A stretch of 11,273 nucleotides of DNA from assembly GCA_030039095.1 (NCBI GenBank), contig JASHQP010000513.1, positions 1-11,273 on the forward strand, given 5' to 3'. Origin of the DNA: Streptosporangiaceae bacterium. GTDB lineage: Bacteria > Actinomycetota > Actinomycetes > Streptosporangiales > Streptosporangiaceae. The notes under the pieces are model-generated. The model had not been told where the DNA came from and did no database searches. It was given only the letters and a program-made list of their open reading frames with translations. A program made the translations under genes and the position numbers. Shown here in pieces: positions 5,747-11,273 of the stretch. Position 1 is the stretch's first letter. Each line of letters starts with the position of its first letter.

Positions 5747-6762
5747 TGGCGGACACCGGTTCTGGCCTGGCCGTAAGGCTCGCCCGGCGGCCGCAAGGCG
5801 CACCGGCGCCGGACTGCTTCGAGGTCGTGTCCCAGCCCATGCCCGAGCTCGTCGAGGGCGGGGTGGTCGTCCGCAACGAGTACTTCTCGCTCGACCCGTA
5901 CATGCGCGGGCGCATGAGCGACGCCAGATCCTACGCCGCGCCGTACGAGCTCGGGGAGATCATGCACGGCGACGCGGTGGGGCGGGTGGTCGCTTCTGAC
6001 GACCCGGCGATCCCGGTCGGGGCGATTGTCGTGCACGGCGGCGGCTGGCGGGCCTGGTCGGCGGGACCGGCGGCCCGGTATCGCGTGGTCGACACCGCGA
6101 AGCTGTCCGCCACCGCCTACCTCGGCCCGCTCGGCCTGCCCGGCTTCACCGCGTACGTCGGGATGAAGCACATCGCCGGGGTGCGCGAGGGTGACGTCGC
6201 GTTCGTGTCCGCGGCGGCAGGCGCGGTCGGCAGCCTGGCCGGCCAGGTCGCCCGCCAGCTCGGCGCCGGCCGCGTCGTGGGCAGTGCCGGGAGCGCCGCC
6301 AAGCTCGAGTTGCTCACCGGCGATCTCGGCTTCGACGCCGCGTTCAATTACAAGGATGGCAACCTGGCCGGCCAGCTGCGCGCGGCGGCGAACGGCCGCA
6401 TCGACGTCTACTTCGACAACGTCGGCGGCGAGCAGCTCGAGGTCGCGATCGGCGCGATGGCCCGGTGGGGGCGCATCGCGCTGTGCGGGATGATCTCGGT
6501 CTACAACGAGACCGAGCTGCCGCCCGGGCCAGGCAACCTGGGCATGCTGATCGGCAAGCGGCTCACCATGCGCGGGTTCCTCGTCAGCGACCACGAGGAC
6601 CTGCGCGGGGAGTTCGAGCAGGCGATGACCGGCTGGCTGGCGGACGGCTCGGTCCGCACCGCGGAGACGGTTGTGACCGGGGTGGAAAATGCCCCGCAGG
6701 CCTTCACGAGCCTGTTCACCGGCGGAAACACCGGCAAGCTGCTCGTCCAGGTCGAGGCCTGA
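5746..6762 (+). CDS. Zinc-independent MDR oxidoreductase, NADP-dependent (PTGR/CurA type)
   Basis: A 338-residue member of the medium-chain dehydrogenase/reductase superfamily, in the clade of prostaglandin/leukotriene reductases and CurA. These enzymes reduce the C=C bond of enones or oxidise the reverse. Visible motifs are SLDPYMRGRM (48-57), GPLGLPGFTAYVGM (127-140), the Rossmann nucleotide loop SAAAGAVGSLAGQVA (155-169), GSAGSAAK (179-186, with K186 placed for the NADP phosphate), NYKD (201-204) and DVYFDNVGGE (220-229). The Cys/His zinc ligands of alcohol dehydrogenases are absent. Length is typical. An in-frame TGA at 5707-5709 and no other in-frame ATG or GTG leave ATG 5746 as the start. 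It ends with tandem stops (TGATAG). It is the first full gene of the operon, and the later SDRs suggest its partner substrates are alcohols or ketones of the same pathway. The exact substrate is unknown. Confidence 0.92.
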   Translation: MADTGSGLAVRLARRPQGAPAPDCFEVVSQPMPELVEGGVVVRNEYFSLDPYMRGRMSDARSYAAPYELGEIMHGDAVGRVVASDDPAIPVGAIVVHGGGWRAWSAGPAARYRVVDTAKLSATAYLGPLGLPGFTAYVGMKHIAGVREGDVAFVSAAAGAVGSLAGQVARQLGAGRVVGSAGSAAKLELLTGDLGFDAAFNYKDGNLAGQLRAAANGRIDVYFDNVGGEQLEVAIGAMARWGRIALCGMISVYNETELPPGPGNLGMLIGKRLTMRGFLVSDHEDLRGEFEQAMTGWLADGSVRTAETVVTGVENAPQAFTSLFTGGNTGKLLVQVEA

Positions 6763-6812
6763 TAGTGCCCACTTTCCTTCGAATGGTATTCAGTATTACG
6801 CTCCTGCCACCA

Positions 6813-6845
6813 GCCGGGCCGCGCACGCGGATGACGACGCCCGGC
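6813..6845. repeat. Intercistronic inverted repeat GCCGGGC/GCCCGGC
   Basis: Perfect 7-base arms at 6813-6819 and 6839-6845 with a 19-base loop, inside the 103-base gap between the MDR and SnoaL-like genes. It precedes the next gene's ribosome site by a few bases. No T-tract follows, so it is more likely a messenger-stability or partial attenuation hairpin than a terminator. An AT-rich patch at 6781-6799 (GAAT-GGT-ATTC, then TATTAC) could be a weak internal promoter without a convincing -35. Confidence 0.3.
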
Positions 6846-6865
6846 CCGAGCGGGGAAGGCGCCGC

Positions 6866-7381
6866 ATGACACCCACCGACCTGGCCGGCCTCGACCGACG
6901 GCTGCGCCGCATCGAGGACCGCGCCGAGATCCAGGAACTGGGCCAGCGCTACTGCCGCTACATCGACGACAACGACTGGACGAGGCTGCGCGGGCTGTTC
7001 ACCGACGGCGCGGCCATGGCCGGGCAGGCCGGCGGCGACGCGGTGGTCGCGACGCTGCGGGCGATCCGCAGCGGCTACGGGCGGACGATCCACACCGCGT
7101 ACGGGCTCGTCCTCGAGGAGCTGGACGACGATCACGCCCGCGGCTACGTGCCGTCCAGCGCCCAGCTCGACATCGGCGGCGAGTTCGTGGTGAGCGCGAT
7201 CCGGTACTTCGACGAGTACGCCAAGGTCGGCGGGGCCTGGAGGTTCGCGAGCCGGGACCTGCGGTTCGTGTACGCGCTGCCGTGGTCGCAGGCCGGCCGG
7301 GCGCTGGTCGACCAGCTCCCGGTGCGCTGGCCCGGCACCGAGCCCGCGCCGATCGACGACCTGTCCGGCGGGCCGCGGTGA
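6866..7381 (+). CDS. NTF2/SnoaL-like small protein (SnoaL_4 type)
   Basis: A 171-residue single-domain protein of the NTF2-like cone fold. The N-terminal segment DRAEIQELGQRYCRYIDDNDW (about 18-38) followed by LRGLFTDGA is the hallmark of the SnoaL_4 group. The C-terminal half carries the expected beta strands with RYFDEYAK and GAWRFASRDLRFVYALPW (about 113-140). Members act as small isomerases, dehydratases, cyclases or hydroxylase-like proteins, and many have no known reaction. Candidate pocket residues are Y29, Y32, D35 and H76, but none is proven. ATG 6866 has GGGGAAGG ending 6 bases upstream; a longer open frame upstream runs through the intergenic hairpin and is rejected. The stop overlaps the next gene's GTG by 4 bases (GTGA). 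Such genes often accompany SDRs in degradation of steroids, terpenoids or aromatics. Fold assignment is good; the reaction is unknown. Confidence 0.85.
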   Translation: MTPTDLAGLDRRLRRIEDRAEIQELGQRYCRYIDDNDWTRLRGLFTDGAAMAGQAGGDAVVATLRAIRSGYGRTIHTAYGLVLEELDDDHARGYVPSSAQLDIGGEFVVSAIRYFDEYAKVGGAWRFASRDLRFVYALPWSQAGRALVDQLPVRWPGTEPAPIDDLSGGPR

Positions 7382-8220
7382 CCGGCGCCTTGGCGGGCAA
7401 GGTCGCCGTCGTCACCGGCGGCGCGAGCGGCATCGGCGCGGGGACGGCCGAGCGCCTCGTCGCCGACGGGGCGAGCGTCGGCGTCGCGGATATCCAGTTC
7501 GACGCCGGCGAGGCGCTGGCGGACCGCCTGGGCCCGGCGGCCCGGTTCGCGCTGACGGACGTGACCAGCGAGGCGGACGTCGAGGCGGCGGTGGCCGTCG
7601 CGGTGGACTCCTTCGGGCGGCTCGACCTGATGTTCGCGAACGCGGGGATCATCGGCGCGTACGGCTCCATCGCCAGCACCCGGATCTCCGACGTGGACCT
7701 GACGCTCGCGGTCGACCTGAAGGGCCCGCTGATCGCGATGAAGTACGCCGCCCGGGTGATGATGGAGCAGCGCAGCGGGGTGATCCTCGCAACGTCGAGC
7801 CCGGCGGGCGTCATCGGCGGCGTCGGCGCGCACGTCTACAGCGCGGCCAAGGCCGGCATCATCGGCCTTGTGCGTTCGGTTGCTGCGGAACTAAGGCCCC
7901 ACAACATCCGCGTGAACGCGATAGTGCCCGGCGCCGTTGTCTCGGCGATGACGGCCGACCTGGTGACCGGCGACGCGTCGGCGCTGGAGCGGACCGCCGA
8001 GGCCCTCGGCAGCGACCCGCTGCTTCCCGGCCCGCCCGGCCAGCCGGCCGACATCGCGGCTGCCGTCAGCTTCCTGGCCAGCGACGACGCGCGCTTCATC
8101 ACCGGCCACACGATGACCGTCGACGCGGGCCTGACCGTGATCGGTGGCCCGTCGCCGATGGCGATCGGCAAGTGGGCAGCCGGCGGCTCAGCGATCGGCC
8201 CGGCAGGCCAGCGCACGTGA
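7378..8220 (+). CDS. Classical SDR oxidoreductase 1, probable NAD-dependent, with Asn-to-Asp in the tetrad
   Basis: A 280-residue short-chain dehydrogenase/reductase. The nucleotide motif is TGGASGIG (13-20), D38 after beta-2 suggests NAD(H), NAG is at 88-90, and the catalytic S141, Y154 and K158 lie in SSPAG...YSAAK. The tetrad Asn of the usual VNLKG motif is Asp here (AVDLKG, D113), which is uncommon. The C-terminus (VDAGLTVIGG and about 25 residues more, ending GPAGQRT) is longer than in many classical SDRs. It starts with GTG 7378 overlapping the SnoaL-like stop (GTGA), so translation is coupled. The frame is open further upstream, but that region is inside the previous gene and lacks SDR sequence. 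Likely reaction: oxidation of a secondary alcohol or reduction of the ketone. Substrate unknown. Confidence 0.93.
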   Translation: MTGALAGKVAVVTGGASGIGAGTAERLVADGASVGVADIQFDAGEALADRLGPAARFALTDVTSEADVEAAVAVAVDSFGRLDLMFANAGIIGAYGSIASTRISDVDLTLAVDLKGPLIAMKYAARVMMEQRSGVILATSSPAGVIGGVGAHVYSAAKAGIIGLVRSVAAELRPHNIRVNAIVPGAVVSAMTADLVTGDASALERTAEALGSDPLLPGPPGQPADIAAAVSFLASDDARFITGHTMTVDAGLTVIGGPSPMAIGKWAAGGSAIGPAGQRT

Positions 8221-8236
8221 GCGTTCAAGGCGGCTG

Positions 8237-8244
8237 GAAAGGAG
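8237..8244 (+). promoter_or_regulatory. Strong ribosome binding site of the ferredoxin
   Basis: GAAAGGAG, 7 bases before ATG 8252. It is the strongest Shine-Dalgarno in the operon and fixes the short ferredoxin start rather than a longer open frame from 8144. High translation fits an electron carrier needed in excess over its partner. Confidence 0.8.
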
Positions 8245-8251
8245 TGGATAC

Positions 8252-8458
8252 ATGAGCACACTGTCGGTCGATGAGAGCAGATGCACCGGGCACGGACGCT
8301 GCTACACCGTCTCCCCCGACCTGCTCTCGGACGACGAGGAGGGCTACGTGACCCTGCGCGGCTCGTCGATGGAGATCGCCGACGGCCAGCTCGCCGCGGC
8401 CGAGCGGGCCGTGGCCGCCTGCCCGGAGCGGGCGCTCAGCCTCACGCGGTCCGGCTGA
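8252..8458 (+). CDS. Small single-cluster [3Fe-4S]-type ferredoxin, P450-associated class
   Basis: A 68-residue acidic ferredoxin with three cluster cysteines, C11 and C17 in CTGHGRC and C57 in CPE. The pattern is CxxHxxC...CP. The fourth position of a [4Fe-4S] motif is His14, the variation described for actinobacterial P450-partner ferredoxins. Such proteins carry one electron from a flavin or NAD(P)H reductase to a cytochrome P450. No P450 or ferredoxin reductase is in the window, so the partner should lie beyond it or elsewhere in the genome. It sits 31 bases after SDR 1 and 16 bases before the mycofactocin-type SDR, inside the operon. Length is normal for the class and nothing is missing. 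A Rieske or other oxygenase partner is possible but less usual. Confidence 0.92.
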   Translation: MSTLSVDESRCTGHGRCYTVSPDLLSDDEEGYVTLRGSSMEIADGQLAAAERAVAACPERALSLTRSG

Positions 8459-8474
8459 CGGGGCACCGCCGCAC

Positions 8475-9299
8475 GTGACCCCCCGTCTCGAAGGCAAGAC
8501 CGCGTTCGTCACCGGCGCGGCCCGGGGCCAGGGCCGCTGCTTCGCCGTGACGCTGGCGGCGGCCGGCGCGGATGTTATCGCGGTCGACCTGTGCCGCGAC
8601 ATCGGCTCGGTTCCGTACCCGCTGGCCAGCCCGGCGGACCTCGAGCGCACGGCGCGTGAGGTGAGAGCGCTGGGCCGGCGCATCGTCGCGCGGCACGCCG
8701 ACGTCCGTGACCACGACGCTCTGGCCGAGGCGCTCGGCGCCGGCACGGCCGAGCTCGGGCCCGCGACGATCGTCGTCGCGAACGCCGGTATCGCCCCGAT
8801 GACGCCCGGCACGGACCTCGACCTTGCGCAGTGGCGCGACGTGATCGACGTCAACCTCACCGGCGTCTTCCTCACCGTCGAGGTCGCGCTGCCGCAGATG
8901 CTGGCGCACGGCGCCGGCGGCAGCATCATCATGATCAATTCAACCGCCGGCATCAACGGCATCGGCGGGCCCGGGTCCGGGAGCCTCGGCTACACCGCGG
9001 CCAAGCACGGAGGCGTCGGGCTCATGCGGTCGTACGCGAACCTGCTTGCCCGCCACGGGATCCGGGTGAACTCGGTGCACCCGACCGGGGTGGACACCCC
9101 CATGGTGAGCAACCCGGCGATGCAGGAGTTCTTCCGCTCCCCCGAGGGCCGGGCGAACGCGACCACGAACGCGATGCCGGTGCGGATGATCACCGCGCAG
9201 GACGTGGCCAGCGCCGTGCTGTGGCTGGCCAGTGACGATACCCGTTACGTCACCGGGGTCGCGCTGCCCGTCGACGCCGGCTACTCCAACAAGAAGTGA
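8475..9299 (+). CDS. Mycofactocin-coupled SDR oxidoreductase (TIGR03971-like)
   Basis: A 274-residue SDR with TGAARGQGR (13-21) at the nucleotide loop and an insertion after beta-2 (AVDLCRDIGSVPYPLASPAD, about 36-55). It also has DVRD (76-79), NAG (103-105), N127, S156, Y173 and K177 (YTAAK). The GQG loop plus the CRDIGSVPYPLA-type insertion is the hallmark of SDRs that hold a non-exchangeable NAD and pass electrons to the redox peptide cofactor mycofactocin. It would oxidise an alcohol substrate with regeneration by mycofactocin rather than free NAD+. No mft biosynthesis genes are in the window; they should exist elsewhere in the genome. Start is GTG 8475, with weak GGGG upstream. Its stop overlaps the next gene's GTG. 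Assignment to this subfamily is from recognised motif pattern, not a profile search. Confidence 0.9.
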   Translation: MTPRLEGKTAFVTGAARGQGRCFAVTLAAAGADVIAVDLCRDIGSVPYPLASPADLERTAREVRALGRRIVARHADVRDHDALAEALGAGTAELGPATIVVANAGIAPMTPGTDLDLAQWRDVIDVNLTGVFLTVEVALPQMLAHGAGGSIIMINSTAGINGIGGPGSGSLGYTAAKHGGVGLMRSYANLLARHGIRVNSVHPTGVDTPMVSNPAMQEFFRSPEGRANATTNAMPVRMITAQDVASAVLWLASDDTRYVTGVALPVDAGYSNKK

Positions 9300-10099
9300 C
9301 GGCCGACGACATGGAGCAAGCCTCGAGCGGTGCCGAGCGCCCGCTGGCCGGGCAGTTCGCCGCGGTCACCGGCGGCAGCAAGGGGATCGGCCTCGGCATC
9401 GCGCGGCGGTTCATCCAGGCGGGCGCCAGCGTCGTGCTGCTCGCCCGGAGCGAGACCACGCTCGAAGAGGCGTGCGACTCGCTCGAGGCCGAGATCCGCG
9501 CGGACGAGCAGGTGCACCGGATCGCGATGGACACCAGCCGGCCGGAATCCGTCGCGGCCGGCTTCGCCGAGATGGCCGAGCGCATCCCGCGCCTCAACAT
9601 CTTCGTCGCGAACGCCGGCTCGGGCAGCATGAGCCCGTTCGCCGAGATGTCCCTGGAGGACTGGCAGGGCCTGGTCGACCTGAACCTCACCGGCACGTTC
9701 CTCACCTGCCAGGCCGCTGCCCGCCGCATGCTCACCGAGCCCGCCGGCGACAACCACGCGATCCTGGCGGTGACCTCGATCCGCGCGTCCACGGTCCTGC
9801 CCGGCCGGGCCGCCTACTCGGCGACGAAGGCCGCGGTCAACCAGCTCGTGCGGATCGCCGCGTACGAGCTCGCCGGGCACCGGATCCGGGTCAACGCGCT
9901 GGCGCCCGGCATCACCGCCACCGACATCACGCTGGCGCGGGTGCCCGAGGTGTTCGACCAGATCGGCGACACGGTCCCGCTCGGCCGCGCCGCCACCCCG
10001 TCCGACTCGGCCGAGGCGGCACTGTACCTGTGCAGCGCGGCGGGCCAGTTCGTCACCGGGGCCCTGCTGACCGTCGACGGCGGCGAGTCACTGGCCTAA
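9296..10099 (+). CDS. Classical SDR oxidoreductase 2, probable NADPH-dependent
   Basis: A 267-residue SDR with TGGSKGIG (25-32), NAG (106-108), N130, S161, Y174 and K178 (YSATK). K29 in the Gly motif and R51 after beta-2 (LLARS) are NADP signatures, unlike the other two SDRs of the operon. An N-terminal tail of about 16 residues precedes the Rossmann fold. I chose GTG 9296 because it overlaps the preceding stop by GTGA. ATG 9311, five codons inside, is an alternative with no better ribosome site. The NADPH preference suggests a reductive step (3-oxoacyl or ketone reduction) opposite in direction to the mycofactocin-type enzyme. It is the last gene of the operon, ending with TAA. Confidence 0.92.
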   Translation: MTADDMEQASSGAERPLAGQFAAVTGGSKGIGLGIARRFIQAGASVVLLARSETTLEEACDSLEAEIRADEQVHRIAMDTSRPESVAAGFAEMAERIPRLNIFVANAGSGSMSPFAEMSLEDWQGLVDLNLTGTFLTCQAAARRMLTEPAGDNHAILAVTSIRASTVLPGRAAYSATKAAVNQLVRIAAYELAGHRIRVNALAPGITATDITLARVPEVFDQIGDTVPLGRAATPSDSAEAALYLCSAAGQFVTGALLTVDGGESLA

Positions 10100-10123
10100 C
10101 CGTGTCCCGCAGGCCGTGTCCCG
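10100..10123 (+). repeat. Short tandem repeat after the operon
   Basis: CCGTGTCCCG occurs at 10100-10109 and 10114-10123, a 14-base period beginning right after the last SDR's stop. Two copies only; no known function. Confidence 0.4.
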
Positions 10124-10194
10124 TAGATCGTCGGGCGGGCCTGGTTACCGACTGGGCAGGCACGCCGGCCGAGGGGTGATCCGGCAGGCCGAGC

Positions 10195-10248
10195 AGTGTC
10201 GCCGGCCCGCCGCTGTCGTCCTAGCCACGTCGCCGGCTCGTTGACACT
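10195..10248. terminator. Imperfect inverted repeat between convergent genes, possible terminator
   Basis: AGTGTC-GCCGGC (10195-10206) pairs with GCCGGC (10232-10237) and GACACT (10243-10248), two perfect 6-base stems with a 5-base bulge and a 25-base loop. It lies in the 210-base space between the SDR operon and the convergent acyl-CoA ligase, where both transcripts should end. There is no T-tract, as in many actinobacterial terminators, and the loop is long, so this is tentative. The rest of 10124-10309 shows nothing else. Confidence 0.3.
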
Positions 10249-10309
10249 GGTGCAAGTCCTGGCCGACGGCCGCCCCGGCCCGGGTCAGCCACCAGCCCGA
10301 GGCGGCGGG

Positions 10310-11273
10310 TCAGCGCAGCTCGGTGCGGCGGACCTTGCCGCTGATCGTCTTCGGCAGCTCGTCGCGGAACTCGACAATGCGCGGGTACTTGTACGCGGCC
10401 AGCCGCTCGCGCGCGAACGCGATGAGCTCGGGCCCGGTCGCCTCGGCCCCGCGGCGCAGCACCACGACGGCCTTGACGGTCTCGCCGCGGTACGGATCCG
10501 GGACGCCCACGACGCTGACCTCGGCCACGGCCGGGTGCTCGAACAGGACGTCCTCCACCTCGCGCGGCCACACCTTGAACCCCGCGGCGTTGATCTGGTC
10601 CTTCTTGCGGTCGATCACGAAGTACCAGCCGCCGGCGTCGGCAAACCCGACGTCGCCGGTGTGCAGCCCATCCGCGGGGAACGCGTGGCTGGTCTCCTCG
10701 GGCTTGCGCCAGTACCCGGGCACGACCTGGGGGCCGCTGATCACCAGCTCCCCGGCCTGCCCCTGCGGCAGCCTCGCCCCCTCGTCGTCCACGACGTGCG
10801 CGGACGTCGCCGTGACCGGCAGCCCGACCGACACGAAGGCCCCGGCGGGATCGAGCGGCGCGCGGGTGCCCAGCGGCACCATCAGGGCCGGCGAGGTGGT
10901 CTCGGTCAGCCCGTACACGGGGTGCAGGTAGCAGCCCATCCGCGCCTCGACGTCGGTGATCACGGCCGCCGGGATCGGCGCTCCCCCGCTGTACACCTTG
11001 CGGAAGGACGACAGGTCACGCTCGCCGACTTCCTCATGATCTTTCATGGCAATGAACGCGGTGACAGCCGCCACGGTAAAGCTGGCGCGGTGACGTTCGA
11101 CGGCGGCCAGGGCCACGCCGGGGTCGAACCGGCCGAGCAGCACCATCGGCGCCGGGATCAGCAGGCTGACCGCGAGATGGGCGACCGTCCCGGTGATGTG
11201 GGACAGCGGGGCGACGGCGAGCACGACGTCGCCGAGCTCGAGCCGGGCCCAGTGCCGGTAGACCTCGGCTCCC
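10310..11273 (-). CDS. Acyl-CoA synthetase / AMP-dependent ligase, C-terminal part (cut by window edge)
   Basis: The last 320 residues of a class I adenylate-forming ligase; the frame is open through the right edge (GAEVYRHW...), so the start and the P-loop (STGTTG-type) motif lie outside. Visible core motifs, counted from the edge, are YGLTETT (120-126), GELVISG (about 174-180), HTGDVG (204-209), DRKKDQI (221-227), GFKVWPREVE (231-240) and PKTISGK with the catalytic lysine K313. The set matches long- or medium-chain fatty-acid and related carboxylate CoA ligases (acid + ATP + CoA to acyl-CoA). A GTG at 11224 falls inside the conserved domain and is not the start. It converges on the SDR operon across 210 bases, so it has a separate promoter. 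It could activate an acid product of the same pathway; that is inference. Acyl specificity cannot be read from what is visible. Confidence 0.93.
   Translation of the reverse strand, partial: GAEVYRHWARLELGDVVLAVAPLSHITGTVAHLAVSLLIPAPMVLLGRFDPGVALAAVERHRASFTVAAVTAFIAMKDHEEVGERDLSSFRKVYSGGAPIPAAVITDVEARMGCYLHPVYGLTETTSPALMVPLGTRAPLDPAGAFVSVGLPVTATSAHVVDDEGARLPQGQAGELVISGPQVVPGYWRKPEETSHAFPADGLHTGDVGFADAGGWYFVIDRKKDQINAAGFKVWPREVEDVLFEHPAVAEVSVVGVPDPYRGETVKAVVVLRRGAEATGPELIAFARERLAAYKYPRIVEFRDELPKTISGKVRRTELR

Noticed and set aside
5720..5748. Frameshift joining the leader ORF to the MDR gene
   Set aside because: The MDR protein is complete and of normal length from ATG 5746, so no frameshift is needed; TGATG coupling explains the overlap.
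6689..6865. Upstream extension of the SnoaL-like gene
   Set aside because: It overlaps the end of the MDR gene and the intercistronic hairpin; GGGGAAGG before ATG 6866 decides the start.
1..11273. CRISPR arrays, tRNA or rRNA genes, transposases, phage genes or defence systems
   Set aside because: No regularly spaced repeats, RNA-gene signatures or mobile-element proteins were seen.

Overview
The window is very GC-rich with strong G/C third-position bias, GTG starts, several 4-base GTGA gene overlaps, a probable leaderless transcript and a mycofactocin-type dehydrogenase. Together these point to an actinobacterium (Actinomycetota); I cannot name the genus. There are no tRNA, rRNA, CRISPR or insertion-sequence signals. 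It divides into two unrelated functional blocks and one partial gene.

Block 1 (about 1-5390) looks like a nickel-homeostasis module. A Fur-family regulator, probably Nur (10-501, +), faces a NiCoT-family nickel/cobalt permease (520-1638, -). Upstream of the permease on the same strand lies a pair of half-size ABC transporter genes (3556-5340 and 1733-3559, -) joined by a GTGA overlap. Two sites resembling the published Streptomyces Nur box (tTGCaa-N5-ttGCAA, from memory) sit in the two places a repressor would be expected: 1685-1701 upstream of the permease (11/12 match) and 5371-5387 upstream of the ABC pair (10/12 match). In both, one half-site doubles as a plausible -35 element. The ABC promoter is spaced so that transcription would begin at the GTG start codon. 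The inference is that nickel sufficiency, sensed by Nur, represses both the permease and the ABC pair. That would make the exporter-fold ABC heterodimer a candidate unrecognised part of a nickel regulon.

The 405-base region between the divergent blocks (5341-5745) holds the ABC promoter with its Nur-like box, an inverted repeat at 5566-5589, and a good sigma70-type promoter (5645-5672) overlapped by an AT-rich palindrome. It ends with an 8-codon leader ORF that overlaps the first structural gene of block 2.

Block 2 (5720-10099, +) is a six-gene catabolic-looking operon: a zinc-independent MDR oxidoreductase, an NTF2/SnoaL-like small protein, a classical SDR, a P450-type single-cluster ferredoxin, a mycofactocin-type SDR and another classical SDR. 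Two junctions overlap by GTGA and the others are short. The three SDRs show different cofactor signatures (two with Asp after beta-2, one with Lys/Arg NADP features). The likely theme is stepwise oxidation and reduction of a hydrophobic alcohol, ketone or enone, with a cytochrome P450 encoded outside the window. The substrate cannot be read from the sequence.

A convergent acyl-CoA synthetase (10310 to beyond the right edge, -) lacks its N-terminal part in this window. It could activate an acid product of the same pathway, but that link is only by position.
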